Shown: positions 37,416 through 47,831 of the stretch, in pieces | How the letters are laid out: each line of letters opens with the position of its first letter | Position numbering within the stretch: position 1 is the stretch's first letter | Assembly (NCBI RefSeq): GCF_000428865.1 | Contig: NZ_AUAT01000001.1 | Span: forward strand, 93,383-157,382 | DNA from: Eremococcus coleocola DSM 15696 | GTDB lineage: Bacteria; Bacillota; Bacilli; Lactobacillales; Aerococcaceae | DNA: 64,000 bases | Direction: 5' to 3' | Made by a program: the position numbers and the translations under genes | Notes under the pieces: model-generated | Database searches by the model: none | Told to the model about the DNA's origin: nothing | Seen by the model: the letters and a program-made list of their open reading frames with translations, nothing else

Positions 37416-37853
37416 CTACTTAGAATTAGCATCTAAATAATTTTGTAAAATAATTACAGCGGCAAGTTTATCAATGATTTTCTTACGTTTTGACCGTGAT
37501 ACATTCCCCTCAGAAACTAACATCCGTTCAGCCTGAGAAGTTGTTAAGCGTTCATCTTGATAAGCTATCAATAAATCAGGACGGATATCCAATAATTTCT
37601 GACCATAGCGCTGTGAAGCTTGAGCTCGTGGCCCAATCGTATTATTCATATTTTTAGGTAAGCCAATAACAACTTTTTTTACTTGGTGCTGATCTAATAG
37701 TTCTAAGAGACGATCAAAACCAAAATCACCCGCTTCTTCATCAATGCGAATGGTTTCTAATCCCTGAGCTGTCCAACCCAAGAGGTCACTCATGGCAACC
37801 CCTACGGTCTTAGAACCAACGTCAAGGCCCACGATCCGTTCATATGCTGTCAT
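37416..37853 (-). CDS. ruvX: Holliday junction resolvase-like RuvX (YqgF)
   Basis: The 145-residue RNase H-fold nuclease has the first catalytic aspartate in [17 protein letters not shown], a middle glutamate in [12 protein letters not shown], and a late aspartate in [14 protein letters not shown]. Members process pre-16S rRNA ends and may cut Holliday junctions. Its ATG directly follows the ireB stop codon. Confidence 0.96.
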   Translation of the reverse strand: MTAYERIVGLDVGSKTVGVAMSDLLGWTAQGLETIRIDEEAGDFGFDRLLELLDQHQVKKVVIGLPKNMNNTIGPRAQASQRYGQKLLDIRPDLLIAYQDERLTTSQAERMLVSEGNVSRSKRKKIIDKLAAVIILQNYLDANSK

Positions 37854-38108
37854 TTAGGCTTGATCCTTAAGATACTCACGCACCAATTCTTCCATAATTT
37901 CGTCACGTTCATAACGGCGAATTAGGTTACGAGCATCATGATAACGTGGGATATAAGCAGGGTCGCCTGATAAGAGGTAACCAACAATTTGATTAATCGG
38001 ATCATAGCCTTTTTCTTTCAAAGCTTCAAAGACGAGTTCTAAAGTTTCTCGAACACTATGTTGCGCAAGATCATCAACATTGAACAATATTGTTTCATCT
38101 AATGACAT
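37854..38108 (-). CDS. ireB: IreB family regulatory phosphoprotein
   Basis: The start is ATG 38108 ([13 protein letters not shown]), preceded by AAGGAAGGA. The 84-residue protein matches IreB/Yrz[39 protein letters not shown] is the family core. In Enterococcus faecalis IreB is phosphorylated by the Ser/Thr kinase IreK and lowers cephalosporin resistance. A threonine in the N-terminal segment (T5) is a candidate phosphosite here. It lies between alaS and ruvX, as in other Firmicutes. Confidence 0.95.
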   Translation of the reverse strand: MSLDETILFNVDDLAQHSVRETLELVFEALKEKGYDPINQIVGYLLSGDPAYIPRYHDARNLIRRYERDEIMEELVREYLKDQA

Positions 38109-38198
38109 GATAACATCCTTCCTTTCTAGCAATAATTGCTAAATAATCGTTTTAGAATGGTAAAAAATTCTAAGCTTGTTATCTTTCTACATTATAAA

Positions 38199-40850
38199 CT
38201 ATTTTACTAATTTTTCAATTTCTAGGTCGATGGATTCCATTAATTCAGGAATACCGACTGGATTTTTACCACCTGCTTGGGCCATTTGAGGCTTACCGCC
38301 ACCACCACCTTGAACATATTTAGCCAAAGCCTTAATCAAATCACCAGCTTTTACCCCTTTGTCAATTGCTTGGTCATTCGCCAACACTAGTAGGTTAGCT
38401 TTTTCTCCATTATCGGCGGCGACAATTAAAAGATCGGCATTGGCTTTTTGCTTCCAAATGTCCCCTAATTGACGCATGGCATCAGCAGATTGGTCTTTTA
38501 GGCTTAGAGCAATATAGGATACAGCGCCTACTTCTTTTACTTCATCAAATAATTTATCAGAAGCGGCTTGCATTACCTTAGCTTGAAGGGATTCAATTTG
38601 AGCATGAGCTTCTTTAAGTTCAGCTTGCATTTGATCAATGCGATTCACTAACATATCAGTTTGACTTACTTTTAGACGGTCTTGGATTTGATGTAAAATT
38701 GCTTCTTGGTCGCGATAATAATTAAAGGCGGCTTGGCCAGTTAGTGCTTCAATCCGACGAATTCCAGCACCAATCCCTGTTTCACTTAATAACTTAAAGG
38801 TACCAATTTGGTTGGTATTAGCCACATGGGTTCCGCCACACAATTCAATGGATTCATTTGAAATATTTACGACTCGGACAACATCTCCGTATTTTTCACC
38901 AAAGAGGGCCATGGCACCTAAAGCTTTTGCTTCATCAATTGGCATTTCGGTCGTATTAACTGCAAGGGAAGCTTCAATAAAGGCATTTACCTTATCTTCA
39001 ACTGCCTTTATTTCTTCAGCGGTCATCTTGCCAAAGTGAGAGAAGTCAAAACGTAACCGGTCTGGTCCAACATAAGACCCTGCTTGGTTGGCATGGTCAC
39101 CCAAGACATCTTTTAAAGCCCGATGGAGTAAGTGAGTTGCCGTATGGTTTTGGTTAGTTAAAGTCCGGTGTTTAGGGTCTACTTGTAAAGTATATGATTG
39201 GTCTAGGTTGATTGGCATCGTTAAAGCTTCAACCTTATGCATGGCTTGCCCATTTGGTGCTTTTTGAACATCAAGGACCCGACCCACTTCATCGTTACCG
39301 TCCATTATTAGACCCTTATCAGCAATTTGTCCTCCCATTTCAGCGTAAAAAGGTGAGCGATTAAAGAAGACCCAACCAATTTGGTTTTTAGCCAAGTTTT
39401 GGACGGACTCATCTTCAAAAACAATGGCTTTAACCGTCGCATTGCTAACTAAGCTGTCATAGCCAACAAAATCATATTCCGTATGGATATCCGTAAAGAC
39501 TGTTGATTGAACGTTCATTGACTCTTCTTTAGACCGTGCTTGACGGGCTCGTTGTCTTTGTTGTTCCATTTCGGCTTCGAAACCTTGAGTATCAACAGAG
39601 AAACCACGTAATTCAGCTTCTTCTTGGGTTAATTCAAGTGGGAAGCCAAAGGTATCATAGAGTTTGAAGGCTTGGTCACCAGGGATTTCATAAACTTCTT
39701 CAGTCTTAAGGCTTTCAATAATCGAAACCAGGTGGTCTTCCCCTGCTTCAATCGTTTCATGGAAGCGATCTTCTTCTGAAGCTAAGACTGACTGAACAAA
39801 TTCAACTTTTTCTTGTAATTCACTATAGAATTGACCCATAATTTGAGCAATGGTTGGGACTAACTGAGCCAAGAATTTATCTTTTATACCTAAGCGTCGA
39901 CCGTGCATCACAGACCGACGAATTAAACGACGTAAGATATATCCACGGCCTTCATTAGAAGGTAAGGCCCCATCAGAAATAGCAAAAGAAACCGCTCTGA
40001 TATGGTCAGCAATCACTTTGAAGGAAACTTTATTAGCACCAGCTTCTTCGTAGACAATCCCATCTGTTAAGCCTTCGATTTGTTTAATAATTGGTAAGAA
40101 TAAGTCTGTTTCAAAGTTGGTTGGTGTATCTTGAACTACGGAAGTCATCCGTTCCAAACCCATCCCGGTATCGACGTTCTTGTTAGGTAGGGGTTGATAC
40201 GTATCATCTGGCATATGGTTAAATTCAGAGAAAACTAAGTTCCAGATTTCTAACCAACGTTCATTTTCCCCCCCTGGGTAATTTTCAGGGTCATCCTCGG
40301 CTAAATTATTATAGGCTTCACCACGGTCATAGAAAATTTCGGTATCAGGACCACATGGGCCAGCACCAATATCCCAGAAGTTGTCTTCAACTGGCACTAA
40401 ATGATCTGGATTGAAATTAGGTTGTTGTTTCCAGATTTCAGGTGTATCGGTATCTTCCGGATAGTAAGTGGCATACAATAACTCTGGCTCAAAGCCCATC
40501 CATTTGTCTGAAGTTAAGAATTCCCAGGCCCAGGCAATGGCTTCTTCTTTAAAGTAGTCACCAATTGACCAGTTACCTAACATTTCAAATAAAGTATGGT
40601 GGCGGGCCGTCACGCCAACATTTTCAATATCGTTGGTCCGAATACATTTTTGGGCATTGGTAATCCGTGGATTGGCTGGCACTTCAGTCCCATCAAAATA
40701 TTTCTTAAGGGTGGCTACCCCTGAATTAATCCATAAAAGGGTTGGATCATTGATTGGAATCAATGAAGCAGATGGTTTCACATCATGGTTTTTCTCTGCA
40801 AAGAAATCTAAATACATTTGCCGAATTTGTGCACTGGTCAATTCTTTCAT
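38199..40850 (-). CDS. alaS: Alanyl-tRNA synthetase
   Basis: The 883-residue enzyme is full length. It has the class II aminoacylation domain, the editing domain with NHTATHLLHRALK, the CGGTH zinc motif, and the C-terminal DHHA1 domain with its glycine-rich VQGGGGGKPQMAQAGG. It charges and proofreads tRNA-Ala. A T-box leader upstream ties expression to uncharged tRNA-Ala. Confidence 0.99.
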   Translation of the reverse strand: MKELTSAQIRQMYLDFFAEKNHDVKPSASLIPINDPTLLWINSGVATLKKYFDGTEVPANPRITNAQKCIRTNDIENVGVTARHHTLFEMLGNWSIGDYFKEEAIAWAWEFLTSDKWMGFEPELLYATYYPEDTDTPEIWKQQPNFNPDHLVPVEDNFWDIGAGPCGPDTEIFYDRGEAYNNLAEDDPENYPGGENERWLEIWNLVFSEFNHMPDDTYQPLPNKNVDTGMGLERMTSVVQDTPTNFETDLFLPIIKQIEGLTDGIVYEEAGANKVSFKVIADHIRAVSFAISDGALPSNEGRGYILRRLIRRSVMHGRRLGIKDKFLAQLVPTIAQIMGQFYSELQEKVEFVQSVLASEEDRFHETIEAGEDHLVSIIESLKTEEVYEIPGDQAFKLYDTFGFPLELTQEEAELRGFSVDTQGFEAEMEQQRQRARQARSKEESMNVQSTVFTDIHTEYDFVGYDSLVSNATVKAIVFEDESVQNLAKNQIGWVFFNRSPFYAEMGGQIADKGLIMDGNDEVGRVLDVQKAPNGQAMHKVEALTMPINLDQSYTLQVDPKHRTLTNQNHTATHLLHRALKDVLGDHANQAGSYVGPDRLRFDFSHFGKMTAEEIKAVEDKVNAFIEASLAVNTTEMPIDEAKALGAMALFGEKYGDVVRVVNISNESIELCGGTHVANTNQIGTFKLLSETGIGAGIRRIEALTGQAAFNYYRDQEAILHQIQDRLKVSQTDMLVNRIDQMQAELKEAHAQIESLQAKVMQAASDKLFDEVKEVGAVSYIALSLKDQSADAMRQLGDIWKQKANADLLIVAADNGEKANLLVLANDQAIDKGVKAGDLIKALAKYVQGGGGGKPQMAQAGGKNPVGIPELMESIDLEIEKLVK

Positions 40851-40864
40851 TTATAGTCTCCATT

Positions 40865-41065
40865 CATAAAAATATATAAAGAGCCGCTATATGCAAGGGC
40901 GACATTCCGCGGTACCACCTTACTTATAACGACTCATCATTATCTCTCTTCTATCATTAACGCTGATGAACGCCAATTTTTCAATTGGGATACTTAAGGG
41001 AGCATTATCACTGTGTCCTTTCACCAACCGACACTCGCTTTTCATCGGATAATATGGCCTTAATC
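40865..41065 (-). promoter_or_regulatory. T-box leader of alaS
   Basis: The invariant T-box sequence GGTGGTACCGCGG is on the minus strand at about 40908-40920. Upstream is a stem I region with the candidate Ala specifier codon GCT in ATAATGCTCCC. The terminator after the T-box is short (GTCGC/GCGGC) with a broken T run (CTTTATATATTTTT). Uncharged tRNA-Ala should stabilise the antiterminator and allow alaS transcription. The T-box is certain; the specifier position is inferred. Confidence 0.93.
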
Positions 41066-41071
41066 ATTGGT

Positions 41072-41101
41072 ATTATACAGAATTATAGGGACTAAAGTCA
41101 A
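41072..41101 (-). promoter_or_regulatory. alaS promoter
   Basis: On the minus strand TTGACT (41096-41101) and TATAAT (41072-41077) are separated by 18 bases, just ahead of the T-box leader. Confidence 0.82.
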
Positions 41102-41121
41102 TCCATACAAAGTCGATTCAT

Positions 41122-41931
41122 TTATTTATTCAAAAAATACTTATCCACGATCGCTGCAACCCCATCTTCATCACTCGATAAGGTGACCTCATCAGCCACA
41201 GCTTTTAGGGCTGCCGATGCATTCGCCATGGCTACCCCAAGTCCCGCTGCTTGAATCATTGAAATATCATTATTCCCATCACCCATGGCAATCACTTGGT
41301 CGATTCCATAACCTAATTTATTAGCTAGGGTTTGTACAGCTAACCCTTTAGACACCTTAGAATTATAAAATTCAAGGTAAAATGGTTTGGAAGAAGTGCA
41401 GGTTGTTTCTTGACCAAAGTGTTGTTGTAAATCCATTTCAACCGTGTTGACTAGGTCTGGTTCCCCTACTGCAATAAATTTTAACTTAGCTTCTTGTAAA
41501 TTTTTGAAATAGTCTGGATCAATATAATCAGACATCCCCGTAAGCTCAGACTCAACATGACTATAGGTAGAAACTTTATCTACAATGATTTTCCCCTCAT
41601 GGTAGGTTAAGACAGAAAATCCTTTTTCTTGCAAGAAAGGAATAAAGGCTTTTTGGTCTTCAAAATTTATTGGCTGCTTAAAGATTATAGCTTGGTCTTG
41701 CATCCGATTCACTTGAGCCCCATTCATTGAAATAATATAGGAATTATAAGAATGCAAGTGAAGTTCTTTAGCTAAACTAATCATACCTTCATAGGGTCTA
41801 CCTGAAGCAAGCACCAATTGAAACCCTGCTTCTTGAAAAGCCATCAAGCGGTCATAAGTTTTAGGGCTAATTTCTTGGTCAGAGTTTAGTAGTGTGTCGT
41901 CAATATCTAATACCAACATTTTATAAGTCAT
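41122..41931 (-). CDS. HAD superfamily Cof-type sugar phosphatase
   Basis: The 269-residue protein has the nucleophile motif LDIDDTLLN (D9, D11), a long C2-type cap, and the closing motif AMGDGNNDISMI. These mark the Cof/YidA subfamily of HAD phosphatases, which hydrolyse sugar phosphates and flavin or pyridoxal phosphates with broad specificity. It is monocistronic and has no predictive neighbour. Confidence 0.93.
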   Translation of the reverse strand: MTYKMLVLDIDDTLLNSDQEISPKTYDRLMAFQEAGFQLVLASGRPYEGMISLAKELHLHSYNSYIISMNGAQVNRMQDQAIIFKQPINFEDQKAFIPFLQEKGFSVLTYHEGKIIVDKVSTYSHVESELTGMSDYIDPDYFKNLQEAKLKFIAVGEPDLVNTVEMDLQQHFGQETTCTSSKPFYLEFYNSKVSKGLAVQTLANKLGYGIDQVIAMGDGNNDISMIQAAGLGVAMANASAALKAVADEVTLSSDEDGVAAIVDKYFLNK

Positions 41932-42072
41932 GGGTCACGCTCATTTCTTTTTTTGTTATGTCTCTATTATACATGGACCTAAATAGGAAACAAAACAAAA
42001 AGTTGGACAGGATGGTTTATTTATAAAGTCATATAGCTTATAATAAATACAAATTTTAAAAAGGAGTTTACT

Positions 42073-43029
42073 ATGGGTAAACCAATTTATATCATTTGTC
42101 ATCCTGGTTCTGGTAATGGTAAGGGAGGCAAATTGTTAAAAGCCGTCACCGATTGCTTAAAAGAATTTCATTTAGACTATTTAACCTATTTAACCGATTA
42201 TCAAAATCATGCTCAACTTTTGTGCCAACAACTAGTAAAACGGACCCAAGGGAATTTTCAGCAAGCCGTCATGATTATTGGGGGGGATGGCACCTTACAC
42301 GAAGTCATCAATGGTTTCCTTGCCAGTGGTTATAAGGTGCCTCTCGCCTATCTTCCGGCAGGAACAGGCAATGACTTTGCTCGAGTTTGGTCACCTAAGT
42401 TAAGTCCTCGTCAACTGGTCGAAAACCTAATCTACCAAAGAAAAATCAGCCAAGTACCTATCATTAAAGCCTTTAACAATGCTAATGAACATATTGATTA
42501 TATGCTAAATAGCAATGGGTATGGCCTTGATGCCCAGATTAACTACCAGGCCCAGGTCTTTCAAAAAATGCCCCTCTTTCAAAAGTTTGGTCTCCATAAA
42601 CTTGTCTATCTAGCCGGCTTAGTCAAAAGTTTAAGTCAAATCCAACGTTTTCAGGTTGAATTAAAAGTTGATGGACAAAGCTATCACTTTAATGAAGTTG
42701 GAATCCATTGCACCATGACCAATCCTTACCTTGGGGGTGGCATCTACCTCAGTAATCTAACTCAGCCTGAAGAAAAATTACTTTGTGCTGTAACCTACCA
42801 TGATATCACCCTTAAAGCCGTCTTCGATGCGATTAAACGCGTCTTTCTTTCAAAAGACCATGATCAATCACCTTACATCTCGCAAATTAAAGGCAAACAA
42901 ATGCAGGTTATGATTCAAGAGCCTGTTTGGGGACAAGCCGATGGTGAAGTAATTAGCAAAGATTTGGTCAATGTTTCTTACGAAATGGATACCTATCCGT
43001 TTATCCTTAATGAAGAACCTAAGTCATAG
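42073..43029 (+). CDS. Diacylglycerol/lipid kinase family protein (DagK/YegS-like)
   Basis: The 318-residue protein has the ATP-binding motif IIGGDGTLHEVINGF (GGDG at 70-73) and LPAGTGNDFARVW, standard for soluble diacylglycerol kinases. Such enzymes recycle diacylglycerol from lipoteichoic acid synthesis into phosphatidic acid. No membrane segment is present. It is monocistronic behind AAAAAGGAG. A related lipid substrate remains possible. Confidence 0.9.
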   Translation: MGKPIYIICHPGSGNGKGGKLLKAVTDCLKEFHLDYLTYLTDYQNHAQLLCQQLVKRTQGNFQQAVMIIGGDGTLHEVINGFLASGYKVPLAYLPAGTGNDFARVWSPKLSPRQLVENLIYQRKISQVPIIKAFNNANEHIDYMLNSNGYGLDAQINYQAQVFQKMPLFQKFGLHKLVYLAGLVKSLSQIQRFQVELKVDGQSYHFNEVGIHCTMTNPYLGGGIYLSNLTQPEEKLLCAVTYHDITLKAVFDAIKRVFLSKDHDQSPYISQIKGKQMQVMIQEPVWGQADGEVISKDLVNVSYEMDTYPFILNEEPKS

Positions 43030-43030
43030 C

Positions 43031-43087
43031 TTATCCAAAAAAGGCCACTGTATCTTAGTCTAACTAAGTTACAGTAGCCTTTTTCTA
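43031..43087. terminator. Bidirectional terminator
   Basis: AAAAAAGGCCACTGTA pairs with TACAGTAGCCTTTTT, with an inner CTTAGT/ACTAAG stem. It separates the lipid kinase gene from the convergent GNAT gene. Confidence 0.9.
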
Positions 43088-43094
43088 TTTTGAG

Positions 43095-43646
43095 TCAATC
43101 CTTATTTTGTTGAACTGGAATAAAATCTAATTGGTCTGATTGTTGATTCAATAATTGCTCCAGTTCATCGACATAAACTTGCTTGCCACGGTACAATATA
43201 TCCAAGGGATAGCCATTCATAATTGACTGATATTTGGATACTTGAAAGTCATTGGCTAAATAAAAAGCGAGCCGACGTTGCCGCTGCTGGGCATTAGCCG
43301 CTGCTTTATCCTGAGGTTCAACTTCTAGGACGATGCTATAGTCAGGAAATGAGTGACCCAAGGCTTTGAATACACGACTACCATAGCCTTTGGAACGCTT
43401 GCTTGGATCAATTACCAAGTAATTGATATAAAAATGATGAGAGGACCGCATGGCTGTTAAGAAACCCACAAAGTCTAAACCATCAAAAATTCCAATTAAA
43501 TCTACATGGTCTTGATCCAACATAACTAATAAATCTGACCAAGATAATAACTCTGCAGGCGGAAAACTATCTAAATAAAGTTGTTTAATCCTCTCAATTA
43601 AAGGCGACTGGTTCCCACGAGCATGTAGAGTTTTAAGCTGTATCAT
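43095..43646 (-). CDS. GNAT family N-acetyltransferase
   Basis: The 183-residue protein has the acetyl-CoA-binding segment INYLVIDPSKRSKGYGSRVFKAL, which carries the R/Q-x-x-G-x-G/A pattern as RSKGYG. Strands before and after fit the GNAT fold. It lies 10 bases after recD2 and is likely cotranscribed, though no shared role is evident. The substrate is unknown. Confidence 0.88.
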   Translation of the reverse strand: MIQLKTLHARGNQSPLIERIKQLYLDSFPPAELLSWSDLLVMLDQDHVDLIGIFDGLDFVGFLTAMRSSHHFYINYLVIDPSKRSKGYGSRVFKALGHSFPDYSIVLEVEPQDKAAANAQQRQRRLAFYLANDFQVSKYQSIMNGYPLDILYRGKQVYVDELEQLLNQQSDQLDFIPVQQNKD

Positions 43647-43656
43647 TTTATCCCTC

Positions 43657-46170
43657 CTATAGTTTTATGCCTTCCATCCCTATCATAGGATCAATATTTT
43701 GGTAATTATCCATGGTCAGATGATAGTCTGCCACTGCTTCTTCAATTTTATCCCTGACACCGAGCTCTTGTAATCCCGCTTCTTGAGCTAGCTTTATTTC
43801 CTTTATTTCCTTAGCTGATTCTTCTTGGCCTGGCTTAAGCACGATCCTTGCTTCACTTGTCTCTTTATGGTCTTCAGGGATTGGGCTAACAGAATTATTT
43901 TCATCGACTTGGTCTACTCCTAGTATTGCTACTTTTAACAAGTCTAAGAGAAATGTTTTGCGCTTGACTTGTCCTGAGCTCACGGCTTTTTGAAAGGCAG
44001 ACAATGAGCCCAATAAAATTAAGCTATCTTGTGCCCTTGTTACAGCGGTATAAAGAATGTCTTTACGTAGCATCCGGTAATAATCATTGACAATAGGTAG
44101 GATAACCAAGGGATATTCCGACCCTTGTGCCTTATGGATGGACATACAATAGGCTAAAGCTAAATTATTGAGGTCTCCAGTCTTATAGGCCAAGACTTGA
44201 TCATCAAACTGAACTAACATCTCAAAGTTTTCCTTAAGCTTCTTGTTAGCTAAATTAATCTCAATAATTTGCCCAATATCGCCATTATAGACCCCATCTT
44301 CACTATTATTCACTAATTGTAAAACCTTATCTCCTTCACGGAAAATTCGGTTAAAATGTTGGTATTCAATTTTTTGAGGACTTTGAGGATTAAGGAGGTC
44401 TTGCAGCATGGTGTTCAATTGGTTGATGCCAGCCGGACCTTTGTACATGGGGGCTAAGATTTGCATCGTTTGGGCCGAAAACCCTTTATTTAGAGCATGA
44501 CCTACTATTTGTTGGACCGATTTAACAATTTGATTAGCGGGAGCAGGAATAAAAGTTCGGTCATTGCGCTTTACTTGAAAATCTTCTGGTAAATGGCCTT
44601 GGCGAATATGGTGAGCAAGGTCAATAATCGAAGAATCCTGGGCTTGACGGTAAATCCGATTTAATTCAGTAGTAGCTAGGGTCCTTGATTCAATCATATC
44701 AGCGAAAACACGGCCAGGACCTACAGAAGGTAATTGGTCGCGGTCACCGACAAATACGACTTGAAGATGATAAGGAATGGCCTGAACCAACCAATTCATT
44801 AACCAAGTGTCGACCATTGACATTTCGTCAACTACCAATAAGGATCCATCTAACTCTTGACCAATAAATGTTTCATAAGAAGCCCCTAAGGTATAGCCAA
44901 TCATCCGGTGAATGGTAGCAGCCGGAAGTCCTGTCGTCTCTTGCATCCGTTTCGCAGCACGCCCAGTAGGAGCTGCTAATAAAATAGGCATTTGATTGGG
45001 ATTTTGATCTAATTGACTTAAGTCATAGTCATGTAAGATAGCATGAACTTGAATAATGGCATTAATCAAAGTGGTTTTACCGGTTCCTGGCCCCCCTGTA
45101 ATAATTGACATAGGTGCACTAATTGCCTGTTTAATCGCTGCTATTTGGTCTGGGTCATAATTAATCCCCGTTTGCAGAATTACCTGGTCAATTGCTTGTT
45201 GGATATCCTCATTGGAGTAACGTTCTACTGCTTCATATTTAAGGAAATCACGAATACGGCGCGCAATATTTGTCTCCGCATGATAGAGACTAGGTAACAT
45301 AATGCCTTGATCTAACCTCATCAAATGCTGGGTTCGGATTGCCTCCTCTAAAGCTTCTACTAGAAGATCTTGGGAGACCATGACAGGTCGACTCGTTTCT
45401 AAAATTTCTTGGGCTTTTTTGAGGGCTTGGTCTTGACTTAAAAAGGTATCTCCTTGATTGTTCGATACCTGATAAACTGCGGTATAGAGCCCGGCAACGA
45501 GACGCTGGCTAGCCAAAGCATCAATGGCTAAACTTTCTGCCAGGTCATCCGCCTTATTAAAGCCAATTCCTTCAACCTGTTCGATCAGTTGGTAGGGATT
45601 ATCATGAATCACTTCGAGGGTTTTTGATTCAAATTGACTATATATTTTCTCAGCCAAATGGTTCCCAAACCCCCACTGGTTTAATTGCATAAAAATCCGC
45701 TCAGTGCCCTGGTTCTCCATTAGGGTTTGGTGAATTTGATCGGCAACTTCTGCTTTCAAACCTTTGATTGAATCCAAAACCCGACGGTTTTCGATAATCT
45801 GATCAATAGTGCTTTCACCCAAAGCTTCAACAATTCGGCTAGCTAAAACTTCGCCCACTCCCTTAAATCGATAAGAAGATAGATAATCAATGAGTCCTTC
45901 TTCCGAAGTTGGGGTCAGTTGTTGGTAACGATTCACCTGAAATTGTTGGCCATATTTAGGGTGGCTGGTTACATAACCAAAAAATTCATATTCCGTGTCA
46001 TAATGGAGGGTGGCCATTTGACCAGTTAAGGTCATAGTACCATCGCTCATAAACGAGGTTTCGTTAGCATCGACTGCAACTGCAACCACCTTATAAAAAT
46101 TAGTGGGGTTCTCAAAAATAATCGCATCCACCTGACCGACTAGCCGTTCTTCGCCTTGCTTTGCCTGCAT
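43657..46170 (-). CDS. recD2: RecD2-type DNA helicase
   Basis: The start is taken as ATG 46170 (MQAKQGEERLVGQVDAII); a TTG one codon earlier is possible. The 837-residue protein is a superfamily 1B helicase moving 5' to 3'. It has an N-terminal OB-like domain, tandem helix-hairpin-helix motifs (about 90-190), Walker A TGGPGTGKTT, the VVDEMSMVD box, and a C-terminal UvrD_C_2 domain (AYCMSIHKAQGSEY). The charged C-terminal 100 residues are extra and variable. It works in mismatch repair and fork maintenance without RecBC. Confidence 0.96.
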   Translation of the reverse strand: MQAKQGEERLVGQVDAIIFENPTNFYKVVAVAVDANETSFMSDGTMTLTGQMATLHYDTEYEFFGYVTSHPKYGQQFQVNRYQQLTPTSEEGLIDYLSSYRFKGVGEVLASRIVEALGESTIDQIIENRRVLDSIKGLKAEVADQIHQTLMENQGTERIFMQLNQWGFGNHLAEKIYSQFESKTLEVIHDNPYQLIEQVEGIGFNKADDLAESLAIDALASQRLVAGLYTAVYQVSNNQGDTFLSQDQALKKAQEILETSRPVMVSQDLLVEALEEAIRTQHLMRLDQGIMLPSLYHAETNIARRIRDFLKYEAVERYSNEDIQQAIDQVILQTGINYDPDQIAAIKQAISAPMSIITGGPGTGKTTLINAIIQVHAILHDYDLSQLDQNPNQMPILLAAPTGRAAKRMQETTGLPAATIHRMIGYTLGASYETFIGQELDGSLLVVDEMSMVDTWLMNWLVQAIPYHLQVVFVGDRDQLPSVGPGRVFADMIESRTLATTELNRIYRQAQDSSIIDLAHHIRQGHLPEDFQVKRNDRTFIPAPANQIVKSVQQIVGHALNKGFSAQTMQILAPMYKGPAGINQLNTMLQDLLNPQSPQKIEYQHFNRIFREGDKVLQLVNNSEDGVYNGDIGQIIEINLANKKLKENFEMLVQFDDQVLAYKTGDLNNLALAYCMSIHKAQGSEYPLVILPIVNDYYRMLRKDILYTAVTRAQDSLILLGSLSAFQKAVSSGQVKRKTFLLDLLKVAILGVDQVDENNSVSPIPEDHKETSEARIVLKPGQEESAKEIKEIKLAQEAGLQELGVRDKIEEAVADYHLTMDNYQNIDPMIGMEGIKL

Positions 46171-46261
46171 CAATCCCCCACCTTTCCTTCAAAGATTTAC
46201 TATGTTCTACTATATCACAATCCCGCATATTATTTTAGTTTCCTACAGGAAATTATATTAA

Positions 46262-46301
46262 AAAACACGAAGCTCAAGCCATACGGACGAGCTTCGTGTA
46301 A
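46262..46301 (-). terminator. mnmA operon terminator
   Basis: On the minus strand ACACGAAGCTC and GAGCTTCGTGT form a perfect 11-bp stem, followed by TTTTTT. Confidence 0.92.
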
Positions 46302-46324
46302 AATTTAGTAAAATTTGTAATCAT

Positions 46325-47464
<1,140 letters not shown>

Positions 47465-47806
47465 TTAGTCTTTAATTTCTACGAAGACATTCCGGTCTAC
47501 GAAACCATCAAAGATAAAGTTCACTTTTTCTAATAACATGTCATTATTTGCTAATTTGGTAATATCAACTGCCTGTATGCCAGACCCGTTTACGGTTGAA
47601 ATTTTTAATCCTTTTAAGTCTTTATCTACCGTTACTTTTAAGACAAATTCTTGATTGGATTCATTCTCCATATCTCGCTTATACTGGAAATTACCCCCCC
47701 GGGTATTCACGAAGCCATTATCTCTCAAAGTATAGGGTCTAGCTTCTGGACTCACGGCAAAAACTCGGTCTAATCCTTTAATACTTGCTTCTTTTTTAAA
47801 TGCCAT
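47465..47806 (-). CDS. DUF1831 family protein
   Basis: The 113-residue protein begins MAFKKEASIKGLDRVFAVSPE and matches DUF1831, a small family restricted to Lactobacillales and found between the cysteine desulfurase and mnmA genes. It has no cysteine and no membrane segment. Gene spacings of 15 and 25 bases place it in the same operon. A role in sulfur relay is suggested only by position. Confidence 0.85.
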   Translation of the reverse strand: MAFKKEASIKGLDRVFAVSPEARPYTLRDNGFVNTRGGNFQYKRDMENESNQEFVLKVTVDKDLKGLKISTVNGSGIQAVDITKLANNDMLLEKVNFIFDGFVDRNVFVEIKD

Positions 47807-47831
47807 AATCTTACTCCTTTATACTATACAA

